The notes: generated by a model from the sequence alone, not told the origin. 64,000 bases of DNA from Acanthopleura granulata (GCA_016165875.1 JABBOT010000029.1:2030639-2094638), one strand, 5' to 3'; shown: positions 40,488 to 54,375, counted from the stretch's first letter. Translations and numbers: made by a program.

Positions 40488-42548
40488 ATTTTTACTTCAC
40501 TATCATTACTATGCAGGCTATGTACTGTACGGTACCCGAATCTTATCCTCCCCAAATCTGACAACACGGCATCTTGACCAAAGCGATTTCTTGTGATTCA
40601 CAGTAAACAGTGCCATGCTCGTGAGATGCAATTAGAGTTAGGGAAAATTAGGGTTATATTCACATTTAGCTTTTCATGTGCCATTAGAGGACTTTGCTGT
40701 TACTATGTTCTATCAAATATTAGCCACACATCCTTTTCATTGTTTTGTTAAAATCACTGAATTTGATACACAATCATACAGCATGTAATTTGTTGGGACC
40801 GTACCCAGATGTCTATACCACTAGACCATTTCGTTAGTTAGGAGCAACTTTTTTTTTCAAGACGTGCTTAAAACACTTGAGCGTGATGAGAATTATGTGA
40901 ACACGTGACATGCTTTTTATGGAAAGGGCATCTTCCATCTGCAGTCTTCCTTCAACCATACTCATCCAGGGAAGCATGAATAAACTGACATAAGAAGTTG
41001 ACGCGTAAACAGCAACCTAGTTAACAACAGCCAAAGCGTAACATACAGATATGTATGTTTTCTGTATGGACCTTATAAACTGATTTTTAGCGCACAACCA
41101 GTGTGTTCCCAGCCAGGATTAAATTCCTCCGTATAATTAGGGAGGGTTAGATCTTATCCTGAAATGGCCGTTACTTTAAACACATTCCTTTCATGAAATT
41201 AAGATCCTTGTCATTTGTATTATGCAATAAAGAGGAAGCTGCAAGTAACTTGTTGAAATTCATTGAAGGCATTTAGTTTAAACAGATTGTACGCACACTT
41301 CGAAATCAGCTTTTTTAAATGTTCGCTGAAGAACTCTCTTACTGGAAGCCCGGGTGATAAAATCCAGTGCTCGTCTTACACGTAACAACTGAAACACTCC
41401 TGGTTACATGAGTCAAGTTAAGATCATTACATTCATAGACATTACATGTATTGTTCCGTCTGTAATGAATAAATCAGAAAAGGTGCAGTACACACAAGCC
41501 TGTAAATAATTTTTAAATTAGTGAAACAATTAGCATATTTTTCAGCTACATGTACCTCCATGGCTATTTGTATGCTGTTTACCAAAAGCAACAAATTTGC
41601 ATGTCTGAAATTGGCATTTGGTGCAGGACATTGCATGTCCTTGTCTTCCAGCTTATTTGAATGTTGATGTTATCTTGTTAAGCTTGAAGGTATTTTAAAT
41701 GAGTGTTTAGCTTATGTGGCCGGTAAAATAAGGTTAATCTCATATGACCCCTCATCACATTGACGTCGTCACCCAGCTAGATCGTTCATTCCCTGCAGGA
41801 CGTAATGAACATGTGCATGCATTTACCGTGCTGAGTGTATTATTCTAGTGAAATGTGTATTCATGTAATCACAAAAGTAACAGTTAGTTAAATCACCCTG
41901 TAACAAATTACAGTGGTGGGATTTAACGTGTGTAATTACAGATTAACCAGGATTAAATGAGATGGTAGATAATTACATGCATGCATTAATATATTAATTA
42001 ACTAAACAGAGTGGTGTATACTGTGGCTGCATGGTAGATTTAATATTTCAAGACCACCCTTAGCAACGAATATGGTCATTAGTGGGACTGTGGTGTTGGG
42101 ATCTACCTGTTGTAGGGTCATTTCCATAAGAGGGTAAAGGATGGTAAAGATGCTGTATTTTAAGGCTGGCGTTCTTCTTCCAGTTTATCCATGTCTGATC
42201 ATCTTGCGAGGAACCCATATTAGCAAACTGTAACCATAGGGACAGCTGCTAGGAAACTAAGAAGTGCTGCTAAAGTTGGTCATAATAAAATTGTCCAGGA
42301 GACACATTTCATCTGTGGTTGTCCAGGTTCCAGATCAAATAATATGATAGACGTGTACATATTCACAATGGATACGTGTGTAATGATGTTCTTGCTTGTC
42401 TGTTCAGATAATGCATTGAACGGCCACATTTGACCAATCAGATAATGGGGTTCATAGTGCAGTGGTCACTAGTTCTGTTGCAGCTTAAGTCAGGAGATGG
42501 GTCAGGTATTGGGCACAATGCAGTAGTTTCCTCTGGGCACTCTTTTTT

Positions 42549-42592
42549 TTTAGAGTTAAACACCAATCAAGCAAATATATAAATACATGTAC
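42549..42592 (+). mobile_element. SINE tail fragment
   Basis: GAGTTAAACACCAATCAAGC then AAATATATAAATA: the 3' tail of the common SINE only. Confidence 0.5.
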
Positions 42593-44929
42593 TTATGTAT
42601 ATTTGGCAAAATACAATTACAAAGGCCTTTAAAAATATAGGAGACCTTAGCAGTATAGCATATATGTATGTAATTAGGCTACGCTAGAGAATATCCAACT
42701 TTTAGTTGGGGTTTGTATAAATGTGCATGTATCACTCTGCCTGAATAAGTACTTATGTTACAGGGAAGATTTTTTTTGTTTTTGTTTTTTTTTTTGTATT
42801 TGTTCTACCCTAGACTAATACATTCAGAGAGGAGTGTAGCTAATCTGTTTGTAAGTACGATGTTATAGCCCTGTAGCATTCTCTTTGCTTCTTTGCCACC
42901 AGCTGGGAGGGTTAATCAGCTACAGAGAGGATAATTAGTTAGAGGGCAGTTTATTGCACAACTCGCCTTGTTTTTCTGCCTCCCAGTTTTTTTGTCTAAT
43001 GAAGTAAAGGAGCTTAGGAGGGTCCTTTTCACTCTAATCAATAGTTACCATGGTAACGCCCCTCTGGGACAGGAGAGCTCAATGGAGGGATATGTGTTCG
43101 TGTTTGTCAGGCCTGAAGCTTCCCTGTCACTTGTTCTGATTCTGCTATAGAATTATATACTCCTGCACGGGTCATCACTCAATGTAATTTTGTCTGCCTT
43201 AACACACAGACACGTACACTCTGACTTCATGGCTTACAATGGGAAGGATTTTTTTTCCATGATGCATTCTCATTTCACTGAAGGATACAGAGTCACACAT
43301 GTAAAAGTTTGGATTTACATGCAGCTTGAAGGGAGGTGTTACCAGCTAAATTCATTGTGGATCATTGGCATCATGCAGGAGTTCAAATCTAGGTGTGGGC
43401 ATTTTGTAGTAATTTCGTTTCTTTGTTACGATGATTCAACTATTACAGTCTTCACTGAATGTTAAGAATTTGGAATTATTTGGGCTCTTTACCTCTGATA
43501 TTTATTTTGCTTTTTACCCATGACCTCCTGTTTCTACGTTTGTGAGGAATTTTCCCTCACACTGAACATGTAAAACATGTCGACAAAGTTGTTGCCATTT
43601 TTCTCCGATGCACCGTCCATGCATTTGTAGGTTAATAGAGTTAATAGGCATACATGTATAGAAGTGTGACTCGCAAATAAATTTAGAAGCTATGCGGACA
43701 GAATAGTTCTGCTGTTGAGTAATACTTGTAGGTGTACCCTTAGACGTAACAGCTGAGTTCAGGAGACATTGTTTACTTATATGAAGTGTGTGGACAGCAA
43801 CTTTGGTGTTCGTATAGTCTGTGTTTTGTATGCCTGGGACAGCGGGTGATGCACCTGATCAGACTGACACTGACTGGTCGTGACTTGCTCCTGACTTCAT
43901 TCACACTCACTCTGAATCAGCCGTTGATACTGGCTATACACTGGGTACATGCACAGTGTAGTATGCATTATGATTACTTGAGTAATCATCAGTATGTACC
44001 TGTACACACACACACACACAGACACATCTGTTGTTAGATGCACAGGGACCCAAGCAGAGTCAGCCAGTTGTTTGTGTGAGGTGAGATATCAGTGCATGCC
44101 TCTGACAATGGGGAAACCTTTCCCGCTGTAAGTTGTATCAGGTCCAAGCTGTAAAGTTTAATATTGTTCATTCATGCCTTTGCATGGACATTTTGGGGGC
44201 AAACTGTTACCACAGTACTCACTTTATTCTTTGTTTCTTATCACGGCCAGCACAATATTTTAACCCCTACATTGAAACTCATTATTTCATTATTTGCCAG
44301 AAATTTTCTCAAAAGATAGGATTGTGACAAATTCTTGGTGAACAAGGATAATGAAAATTGAAAATTGTTCTGCAACCTGTAGCACTTTTCCAAAATATTG
44401 TGCTGAAAAACAAGAGATCAACTTTAGTTCTACACGTAGTACACAGAACTTGCGTATTGGAAGAAAACAGTGGTCGTTTTCAGCTTGGACCTGATGAGCC
44501 ACTTTTGCGGGTGGAAACCATACCCTACCAAGTGTATAATACCAACATCTTGACCAGTGTGTCTACAACACTGTTGTGTGAGAGACACAGCTGTACCTGC
44601 AACAACAACAATGTGATGATGAATCATACCTATGTGTGGTATTTGACGCTAATGGATGCTTCTGCCCCTCCACCTGCACCCGGCAATATCTGCCATTTCC
44701 TGTGGAGAGATGCACGTAACTGTTTCCGATAATTGTCACAGCAGTTTAAGAATAATTGGCATGAATTCGCACAGATGTAAATGCACATGCTACATTCAGG
44801 AGTGGACAGTGTCAGGAGAGTGATTTTGGTAGCTATAACGGAGGGATGGCCTCTTTAATCTAACATGAGCCAGAACATATGTGCAATGTCTGTGCCGTGA
44901 ACTGATACATGTTCTGTGCTCTCTATTGA

Positions 44930-45380
44930 TTATGCTATCGAGTGTCAAAGTGTATAGCTACAGGGAACCCTTCTTGAAGTGTAGCAGATTGAACCAAGCA
45001 AGGATCTACAGTATTAAAGCAAGGAAAATTGATGTAGGATTAAAAGTTTGCTTTGGAAAGGTGTAGATATATACCTATGCCTGTATTTGTGAACAACATA
45101 ACCAGTGGTACTAGCCTGGCAGGAATTGATCTACCAAGAACTTCGTCGGTGTATTTGTAGCATGACTTTGCAGTGAGAGGAATTCTGCAACATTATATGC
45201 ATATACACATATGAAAGAACAGATCATGATAAAGTCTCTGTCCTCTAAGTACTTATGATGACCATTGTCAGAGTGTCAAGCTACAGCAAACTTTCCTTTC
45301 TGAAAACCGTTTAACAGATTGATCCTAGCACCAGCCTGTATTATTAATGCAAGGAAAATTACTGTAGAATTAAAAGTAAG
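44930..45380. repeat. diverged two-copy duplication
   Basis: Two segments roughly 310 bases apart share, in order, GAGTGTCAA..TGTA.AGCTACAG-type words, CAGATTGA.CC.AGCA, TGCAAGGAAAATT or AGCAAGGAAAATT, and GTAG.ATTAAAAG. An old duplication with many substitutions. Confidence 0.6.
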
Positions 45381-46260
45381 TAGTTGACCGTTTTGGGAAG
45401 TCGGGGCTGGCACGTCATTACAAAGTGGAATTTACTTAGGCTGTTGTGTGTGATGCCAAGATGAGAGGTAAAAGCCATAGTTGACTCCTGTTCTGTGCTT
45501 TAAACGTCGTTCAGAAAGGACTTATATTTGACTTGGCGTAAAAGCGTATAAGCTCTACAGTTGCTTAGCCCAGTATAGGAGTGAAATAGCCACCTTGAAC
45601 TAGTGAAAGTTATTTATCAGAGAGCAGGTATGTGATTTGACCTGACCCTTTGGGTTACTGTCCAAGAATAACTGACTAATTTAGGGTCAAAACTGGAATA
45701 GAGGGGTATTAATCTATCTAGATGGACTGAAAGTGTTATTTTAAAATTCTGACATTTATTGTAACCCTGAGTCCATCACCCATACTCCAAAAAATTGCCA
45801 CAGATCTCCGAACTCGAATTCATAGAACCGTTTTCGATGGGGTCTGCGCTTGTGTCATGCATTTGACCTTGACCCCATGGGTTACTGCCCAAGAATATGC
45901 CCATTACGGACAAAAACCTTGCCTGTCACATTTGCAGGCAATGTACATGTCATACAGGAAGTGTTGCTCGCAGTTGGAAAACATTCCAGCCCAGAAGATT
46001 AAATAATCAAATTTGTCACACAAAAGGAAGCATTGTCATCTGAATGATAAACACAAGATATACGTAGCATAGAGGCAAAAGTGTGTGAAAATGAAGCTTT
46101 TACAATGACAGTCTCAAAGGTAGAAGTGTTCTCTTTCATAAGAGGGAAACAACAACAACGCCATATTGCTTTTTTATTTTCTAATCCACTTCAGTAGGCG
46201 GCGGTTTTGCCACCCACAGCCACAGAAAATCTCCATCGGCTGGCTGCTAATGAACACCCT

Positions 46261-46280
46261 GATATATATATATATATAAA

Positions 46281-46321
<41 letters not shown>

Positions 46322-46345
46322 TTATGTATAAACTTATATATAAAC
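46261..46345. repeat. (TA)n microsatellite
   Basis: Two TA runs separated by AAACTTTT, followed by further TATATAAACTT words. Strongly self-complementary. Confidence 0.9.
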
Positions 46346-46738
46346 TTTTTTAGCAAGCACATCAGAAATAAGCTTCAGAAACTAAATTAATGGGATAACA
46401 AGATAAGAACATATTTAACTTTATTTTATAAATGTTACAAAAAGTACATGTACAGATTCTGCTTTGATGGTTTCCTAGCAAAGGTCACATGCAATTTTTG
46501 GCCTTTCTATCTCTTTGCCTTCAGTTTCAGGGTGACTTCGAGAGTGGTTTTGTACATATGAGTGCCTGCAGGCATTTGTTTGCTATTATAGAATTGTAAT
46601 GAGCATATTATTAAACAAATATCCTGAAACATTTGCATCTTTATGGGCAGTTTTAAATCTGTATTCCAAGAAATTTGTTGCCTAGCTTCATATGATTTTA
46701 AATATTGAGTGTCAGAGAAATATGTGATTTTCTGTTCA

Positions 46739-46998
46739 TTAATTTATTTATTTCATTGTTGCTTTACGCTGCATTCAATATGGCCCGAGACCACGGTCTA
46801 AGGGTGTCCTATATTTACGGATATGCGGGGACCGCAGACTGCCCTTGTGATCTACGCCTAGCCCCATATTAATAGATCACAGCCAAGATCCTTGGCTATC
46901 AAGAATACTTCACTTATACCACAGCAGCCAGCATTATGGTAGGAGGAAACTGAACAAACCCCGGGGGAAACCGACAACCATCCGCAGGTTGCTGGATT
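46739..46998 (-). mobile_element. SINE interrupted by a 121-bp insert
   Basis: Tail TTTATTTATTTCATTGTTGC and ACGCTGCATTCAA, then an unrelated insert (46779-46899), then CAAGAATACTTCACTTATAC, GCCAGCATTATGGTAGGAGG, CCCCGGGGGAAACC and CATCCGCAGGTTGCTGG. The head is missing. The bases CAA at both insert edges look like a short target duplication. Confidence 0.85.
46779..46899. mobile_element. hairpin-rich insert inside the SINE
   Basis: The insert contains AGACCACGGTCT and AGCCAAGATCCTTGGCT, both hairpin-forming, and a long-range pair AATATGG/CCATATT (46777-46783 and 46864-46870). It is more GC-rich than its surroundings and resembles a very short structured transposable element. Identity unknown. 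Confidence 0.55.
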
Positions 46999-48475
46999 TT
47001 AGGTTTAGTATATGTTGTATGATTCTTGAAAATGCCCCTTCCCCATCCTCACAACACAAGAGTCTGAGAAATAACTGTTAACTCTGATTTTGAATAATGA
47101 ATCTGTAAACTCTTTGAACAATTTTAAATTTCAGTTGAAAGTGATTTGTGTACATTTGCATTTCATGCGACCGAACAACATTTGTTGATGAGTTGTTTTC
47201 TATGGGGTTTTGTGTATAACAATAAATCATTATAATAATATTGTTAGCAATGGAGTGGTTCTGTGCAAGGTCTCAAGTCAACTGACAATCCTTAAACCAC
47301 AATGAAGTGGTGACACTTTTTAGTTGACAGAATACGTTTAGTTGATGCCCCTCTCCAGTTACAAGCAGTGAAAGTATATACGAAGGGTCCAAAGCCTCCA
47401 GTTAGCATCGGATCAAAAATTTTCCTCAATACAAAGTTGACAAAAAGGTATAATAAACATGAATTATACTATGATATGTTGCCTTGACCTGTTGCCACGT
47501 ACAGCAGTGATACAAATAATGACGTTTTTTGGACTTAGTTGGTACTCACACTAGCCAAACAAATAGAAATGGTAAGGACTTAGTGGCAAAATTTTGTTAC
47601 AGAAAATGTTTTCAGTCTTATAGTGTACAAGTATATTAATATGACGTTTCAGTGCAATTCATTCTCTTTAAAGTTAATGTTATGAGCTCGGTAGGAAAAG
47701 ATCGACAAAAAATGGTGCATAGTACTACTGCTGGATCCCACTTTACAGCATACGCACTTCTTGCGTGGAGAATTTCACAGTTCACAGCCCTTGGGCTGTA
47801 GTAGTTACGTATTTGACAGTTATTGGAAATTGAGATAAATAGATGTAATTTTCATTAAATTATGTCATATTTGCCTCATCCATTTTATTAGAATCAACAG
47901 TTTTACCACAGTTGAATAAGTAAAATGTTATTTGGCAATAAATAAAATTTAATTAGTCTTATCATACATGAACTGTGGAGATGTGACATTTCTCCGCTGA
48001 TTTGCAGGCACAGTCATTTGCTGGGAAGCTCATTAAGACTAGGAGTAAATGACCGCTGACAGTGCATAGATTTGCATGGAAAACACTGTTTCGATATGAT
48101 TAGTGGGAAAATGTGGTGAAAGTTATAAAGATATAATGGATTAATCAATATCAGTGATAGCTAGAGTTGAGTTGTTGAATTCTGAGCAGGATTTACATAC
48201 AGGTAAGAGGACTGTAGCAGCTGGAAGCTCCTGCTACACATTATACCTGTACACAGGTACATGTAGGGATTTCCTGAGCTGTTAACGTGTGTGCTATACA
48301 GGTAAGCTCCTGAAATCTTACTCCTAACTTCAAAAGTCTGAAGTTTTAAAATGTAGCTGCACATCTAACTCTCCCTGTTTTGACTGCTGCTATTATTGAA
48401 GAGATTCGTTGGGTACCTTGCAAGGATTGGTGGTTTACTTCAGGCCCTATGGAGTGCTACCACAGTCTTACATGT

Positions 48476-48528
48476 GAAAAATTCTTTAGCACTCTTGTTA
48501 AGCACCGTTCAAATAAATGAGTAAATTT
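48476..48528 (+). mobile_element. SINE tail fragment
   Basis: GAAAAATTCTTTAGCACTCT then TTAAGCACCGTTCAAATAAA: a diverged 3' tail of the common SINE. Confidence 0.5.
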
Positions 48529-48740
48529 ATGCTGAGATAACCCAGGCAGTTCATGTGATGTATCTAAGAGCAAAACAATAGAGTGAAATTATAAATTATG
48601 AAATTTAATTTTTGCTCTGACTAGAATGTGTAGATGGTAAGAGTACTGCAATAGCTGATGATATATGTATGTGTGTGTATACATGCTTGTGTTTCTGTGG
48701 AATACACTGGGGGTATTCTGTCCACATGTACAATGTACAT

Positions 48741-48999
48741 GTTTATTTGATTTATTTGATGGGTGTTTTCCTCTGTACTCAAGAATATTTCACTTATTTG
48801 ACGGATGCCAGCATTATGGTCGAAGGGAACCGGACAGACCCCGGGTGAAACCTACGACCAAACGCAGGTTGCTGGCAGACCTTTCCACGTACGGCTGGAA
48901 AGGAAGCCAGCTTGAGCTGGACTTGAACTGACGGCAACCACATTGGTGAGAGACTTCTGGGTCATTAGGCTGTGCTAGCACACTAACCAACTGAGCACA
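48741..48999 (-). mobile_element. tRNA-derived SINE, full length
   Basis: A complete reverse-orientation copy: AT tail, TACTCAAGAATATTTCACTT, GCCAGCATTATGGTCG, CCCCGGGTGAAACC, CGCAGGTTGCTGGCAGACC, CCACGTACGGCTGGAAAGG, B box GGACTTGAACTGACGG, and head CACACTAACCAACTGAGC. Confidence 0.9.
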
Positions 49000-49888
49000 T
49001 GTACAGTACGTGCTTAGTATCTGCATGTAATGGAGATGTACAGAAATTCAGATGTGTACAAGTTCTGCAATCCCTGAGACATTGTATGCTGATACCCCAA
49101 GTACTAGAAAGGGAATTCCTCTCTCCCCACCCCTGTGGCCTGGCATTCTGGCTGGCTGACTGGTCAGTGGTGTAACCACACCCGGACTGTTGTAACAGTA
49201 TATCAGCACACCCCATTCTTGATCCACCCTCCACTACCTTTGTGTGTTAGAACTGCATGTATTCTGACCAGGGGTATCATGGATACAACCAGCCATTGTA
49301 CATATAAGTACCTGTGTCAGGAATACTCATGGTGTTGGATATCACAGAGTGGATGTATGTGTGTGAGTACTAGGTTTGCTGGCCAATAGAACTGCAGATT
49401 GCATTTGTCTAAACACCTGTGCACATACTGTACAACAGGTAATGTTCAGACAGGTGTGTTTGTGGTAAATTGACGCTTAACACAGGTAAGACTAGGTGCA
49501 GATTATGTATGGTACTGTCACAGTATTGTATGATGAGGACAGGCAGATGTAACTGAAAGGACCTGTGATGTGCATGTAAGTGATTTACCAGGTATTTCTC
49601 TGTTGAGATTCACAATTGTACATTTTGTATATAAGTTTTACTGGTGTTTGCAAAGATACTTTTACTGTTTAAATTTTTGATTTGAAGGATAATAATCTTC
49701 TGGAACACTTAATAGGGTTTGATAATGATTCCTGATTAGAAATTGAATTGCTTTTGAAATTGTTGTTTTAAGAAGAGGTACATTTTGGCTTTACTTTGCA
49801 TGTACATTTATATAGGTGGAGGAGTTTTCATGTTCTGACCACTTCTGGTATGACAATATGTGCTTCCAGATTGACGAATGGTCAATGG

Positions 49889-49955
49889 CCTGTCTGTCTG
49901 TCTGCCTGCCTGCTGCATGGCCCTGTCTGTCTGTCTGTCTGTCCATCTGTTTGTC
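49889..49955. repeat. CTGT/CTGC microsatellite
   Basis: Imperfect tetranucleotide run of CTGT and CTGC interrupted by TGCATGGCC. Open frames crossing it in both directions are artefacts. Confidence 0.85.
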
Positions 49956-52608
49956 GAGAAAGTGGAGACAGAACAATTTACATGACTGTGTATCGTATAT
50001 ATGTGTATGGCCATCATTTACCTTCTCACCATCATGTACGTGTAATGCAGAGTTGCAAGTTCAATCTTGGCCTTGGTCAGAAAGGGTCTAGAACTTCCGT
50101 TCTCATTTTGTGATAACAAAATGTTTAACAGTGCTTTTGGGTACATTTGAAATGAAGAAACTAAATCATCCAATACTCTATAGAGCTTTGGAACTCTTTT
50201 TGTACATAGTTATCTTTATGCCCCGCCCGACATGTACAGGTATAAATGGATTTTTCGCTTTTGTCCTGCCTACTTACCTCTCAGTCTGTTCCTTTGTTTG
50301 AGCAACGCTGTCATCAGCTGACTGTTTGACTGCCGCCATCACCGTTTCCAGAAAACATCTGCTTGGGCCTAGGTTACATTGATCGAAAGCCTTATGAATA
50401 CAGTAGCTTAATCTTGAAGGCCTACTGGGAATTAATTTTGATCCATCCAAGCAAAAACAGCGATCAAGCTAGATCGTTGTGCACTGTTCCCATGTACACG
50501 TACATAGATGTCACTTTTGCTGACTCTGTACTTCTCGTTTTCATCCCATACAAAGTAATTCAGGCCTAAGGTGTTGACATTTATACTGTTATTCATTCCT
50601 GCCTTGGCCACAGCGATTTGTGGGTAAACTTAAAAGCTACTATAATGTACATGAACAGGTGTTACTCATTCGTTGCAAGTTGATATTACATGGAACAGTG
50701 TACGTGTACTCCATTAGTGTAATTTTCAATCCCAAAGAGACCAGGTGTAGATATACATGTATCAAACAGAAACAGTTTCAAATGTGTACATGTACACCAG
50801 TAGGTACATGTAAGTATCCAGACATTTACGGGTACATGAACTTTATAACTCCTGCATACCAGTTGCATGGCCACCACAAGCAGATATATACATGTATGGC
50901 TTAATCCGAAGACTATAGGATTAGGTTCTTGGGCAACAGCAACCTATGTTATACGTCCCATTTATTTCTGTTGCCATAGTCAGTTGTCCTCTTGTGTTCA
51001 TTTTCACTTGTCATCTGCTGTCAACAGCTGACGTATAATTCGCGCTGCATGCTTGTTGTCAGTCAGTTGGTTCAAAGAGAAAACTCATGATGTACCCCTC
51101 TGCAACATGCGGTGTTTTGTGTAAATGTGTAAGAGGAGCTGTAGGTTTGTCCTGTCCATGTCTACAATGTACAGGTACATCCCACTGTATTAGGGTTCTT
51201 TGCTTACCAGATGGTGAAGCTGTTAGCTCAGTGGTTATTGCCTGACCATCAGACTGATAAGTGCCAGGCCTGCTCCTGCATGCTCTGGCTCTAGCCAACA
51301 ACTACCCTTCCCAGTGAAAACATTCCCCTGGGCCAGCAGAAATATTTACTTTTTCAGTGTGGGAAGTTGTTTGGACTGTGGCATTCCACACCAACTTGGG
51401 TTGTAATAATACCAGTAATTGGAAACTCTGAAGTGGTTGGAAGTGGAAGGAACTTTGAGGGGCAAGGGTTGTGAGAAACCATGAAGTGATGTGTTTTCAT
51501 ACTGTACCTCTTGGATTATGGTTAAGACCAACTTTGGGCAGACTTCTTTTATTTGTGAAATTACTCCATTGAATGCATGACTGTGTTAGATTTGTTTTTG
51601 ATCTGCATGGGAAACAGACAAGTGGTATAGAAAGAATTAATGAATTAAAATAACTGTTTGAAGATACTGTTTATGATATACTGTAACCAAAATTTGATCA
51701 TCAATCATGACAAGATATGTAGACAGTAAATCACCTACATGTTTAATGTCATGGATTTTTTTACAAATAAATATCACTTTGCTGTATGAATTACACAAAT
51801 TGGTGATCACTTACTGCAAAAATATGTAATCATATAATTTCACATGAGAGGTCACCAACTGCATTTACCCTTGGTGATTAGTGGGTGATTTATTGTGTCC
51901 CCGTATATACATGTACAACACACTAATGAACATTATTAAGAAAACAGTTACATGGTAAAGCTATGAAGTAATAAATCAGATTGTTACTGTAATAAATCCA
52001 TCATATCTAAATATGCATACATTCTTGTGTATATGTCATAATGCACCACCATATTTATATTGAAAGGAAAATGATATACACAGCCTTAAAACCTGTTATG
52101 TGTTATAGCTTTGATCTGTTAGGACAGTCTCTTGTACAGTCAGGTAGATATAATACATGTGTACATGTAACATGTATCATTGTGTCTTGTATGATCCACA
52201 GACTCACATTAGTCAGCCTACATGAACTATACGCCTATCTAAGTGTAAAGATGTCAAGCTCCATAACGCAGCTGTCATCCAATCCACCCCCAAACCCACA
52301 CATATCCTCCTCTGCCCACAACCCCAATAAAGATGCGTGTAATTCTTGGGTTTTCTCAGACACCTGTCTCATTGGTTTGTATAGGCTGATAGATATTATG
52401 GGAGTTGTTTTCATATCTTTTTTATTTGCAGTTGTTTAGTTGAGTGTACTTGAGGCGAGATGATGGACCAGAGCTTATAGTGTGTTGTCTAAAGAGTTGT
52501 CCTGGTACACCTGTGTCCTTACATGTAGCGTTGTTGTACCTCAATCCATCAGTCAGTGCTTATGTGTAAAATCTTTGCATATGGTTAATTTATCATTTAA
52601 TGTAACGT

Positions 52609-52872
52609 GAGTGTTCTATTATTTATTTATTTATTTATTTGATTGGTGTTTTACGCCGTACTCAAGAATATTTCACTTATATGACGGCGGCCAGCATTAT
52701 AGTGGGAGGAAACCAGGCAGATCCCCGGGGAAACCCACGGCCATCTGCAGGTTGCTGGCAGACCTCTCCAGCATGAGCTGGGCTTGAACTCACAGCGACG
52801 GCATTGGTGGGAGGCTGCGGTGATTGCGCTGCGATAGCGCGCTAGCTGACTGAGCCACGGGAGTGTTTTATT
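52609..52872 (-). mobile_element. full-length SINE with target-site duplication
   Basis: The best-preserved copy, reverse orientation: ATTTATTTGATTGGTGTTTT, ACGCCGTACTCAAGAATAT, GACGGCGGCCAGCATTATAG, CATCTGCAGGTTGCTGGC, head GCGCGCTAGCTGACTGAGCC ending ACGG. Flanking 12-mers GAGTGTTCTATT and GAGTGTTTTATT differ at one base and form the target-site duplication expected of LINE-mobilised retroposition. A central piece around CCGTACGTGG is deleted. Confidence 0.92.
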
Positions 52873-54126
52873 AAACAGGATTTAGACATGTGACACACAA
52901 GGGCAGGATAACCATTTCCAAAGTAGAGTAGGGAGCTGATTAACTAATACGACAAGGGCACAGATGGCTGGTCTCTTAACACTGCCTGAAGCACACTGTA
53001 GTATGTCAGATAGCATAATTCAGTCCACTAAACATGTACATGTAAGTAAAATAATTATGCAACAGTAGACTTCATTTATATGTTTAAAGGTTAAAACAAC
53101 AGCAAAAGCATTCAAATGTCAGCTGCTTTTCAGACCATTGACAATTTGCTATACTTTTTGGAGAAAGCATAATATCTGTGTATACAGGATGTCAACCTAT
53201 ATAATACATAAAAAGGAAACATTTAAACTGGACATGTGTGTATGTATTTGTTCAGTTTGAGGCTGACCTAGACACCCATCGGGAAGTAGTCACATGACAT
53301 TACCCGGTCAGGTGGGATAACGAGGGTAAGTGTAAGCCTGCCTAGTCTCTTGCCAGGTAATACTAGCGCCTGTTAGCCCATTATCAGAAGTCTCTTGTCT
53401 TTAACTCTTGAAAACATGATTGATGGATATTGACATACGTGTCTGAAGATGACCAGGTGTTTATGGTGATACTGTTGTCTGGAGAATCCATAGATCTGCA
53501 TAACAAAACATTTGTATTATGTATGCAAATTTTTAAACTGGCTAAGTGAGGCATGAACCAGGATGAGGAACTGTTAAAGGCAGTCTGCAGTGGCTTGTGG
53601 ACAGAGATGGAGCAAACAGGACTACTTAGGCCGGTTCATGTGTAGCCTACGTCTACCTGTAGTTACCAGGTATTAGTCCCGCAGCACAGGTGTCTGCATT
53701 ATTACATGAACCTTATACCTGTCCCGCTTAACTTGTCTCACCTCATGTGTAGTACTTAATGACTTCTAGGATCAGGTACAATATTGTCCTGTTGTCACTG
53801 CAGTGCTTGACAATACATGTTGACCTCAGCCAATATCACAGCCCAGGTATGGACATTTTAAAAAAAAAAAACAAGTTTGGTTCCTGGCATTATTTAGGCA
53901 TCAAACTTAACTGTCTTCATTCTGTTCCTTGAAAATTGTTTACAGATAGGTATAAATTTAGGTACATGTATTGATTCTGTATAGGTTTGCAGCCTCGAGA
54001 GTTAGTGTGAAATTGATACTTATACACCTGAAGGGGGTGTAATGGTCAGATAATCAATCACTCATCCTGTCAGTTAATTAGTCATTTTACATGTATTTTA
54101 CCTGTGAAGTTTCTTGTGTTTTCCAG

Positions 54127-54332
54127 GTGGCTCTAACCTCGCTGGAGATTATCTTGATTACAATGGACTCCTGAGCTCATCTAGCGACCCGATAATTCCC
54201 AATATTCCTTAACGATTTATGTGGCCACCTGGAATTCCAATCAGCTGATCAAAATGAGTTCTGTATCCAGTACACCCCTGGCCAGTCCCTCCACCACGCC
54301 TGTCCCCATCCATCCCAAGTCTGCATCCATGG
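54127..54332 (+). CDS. gene 3, exon with N-terminal 26 codons (partial gene)
   Basis: The acceptor TGTTTTCCAG and donor GTGAGT bound a 206-base exon. An ATG at 54254 (context TCAAAATGAG) opens MSSVSSTPLASPSTTPVPIH and PKSASM, ending at phase 1. The protein start is Ser/Thr/Pro-rich, as in many regulatory proteins, and not diagnostic. Upstream in the same exon another frame is open from the acceptor to TAA (..NLAGDYLDYNGLLSSSSDPI..), so an alternative reading as coding sequence or uORF cannot be excluded. Later exons were not identified before the window ends, so product and name are unknown. Confidence 0.55.
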
Positions 54333-54375
54333 GTGAGTAATTGTCTTTGTCCACATGTAGGTAGTAAGTTGATAT

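Larger units (their letters stand above)
40125..54126. other. candidate gene 3 intron 1 or intergenic DNA, 14 kb
   Basis: AT-rich DNA with a half MITE (40365), SINE tails (42549, 48476), SINEs (46739, 48741, 52621), a (TA)n tract (46261), a CTGT-type microsatellite (49889), a (CA)n tract near 43999, a diverged duplication at 44.93-45.38 kb and repeated GACC..TGGGTTACTG words near 45640 and 45870. Frames such as 44358-44732 have no recognised family match or consistent splice sites. No coding exon is called. Confidence 0.5.

Noticed and set aside
44358..44732. A 124-codon plus frame in the candidate gene 3 intron
   Set aside because: No recognisable domain, no coherent splice partners, and composition like the surrounding intron. 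Expression data could change this.
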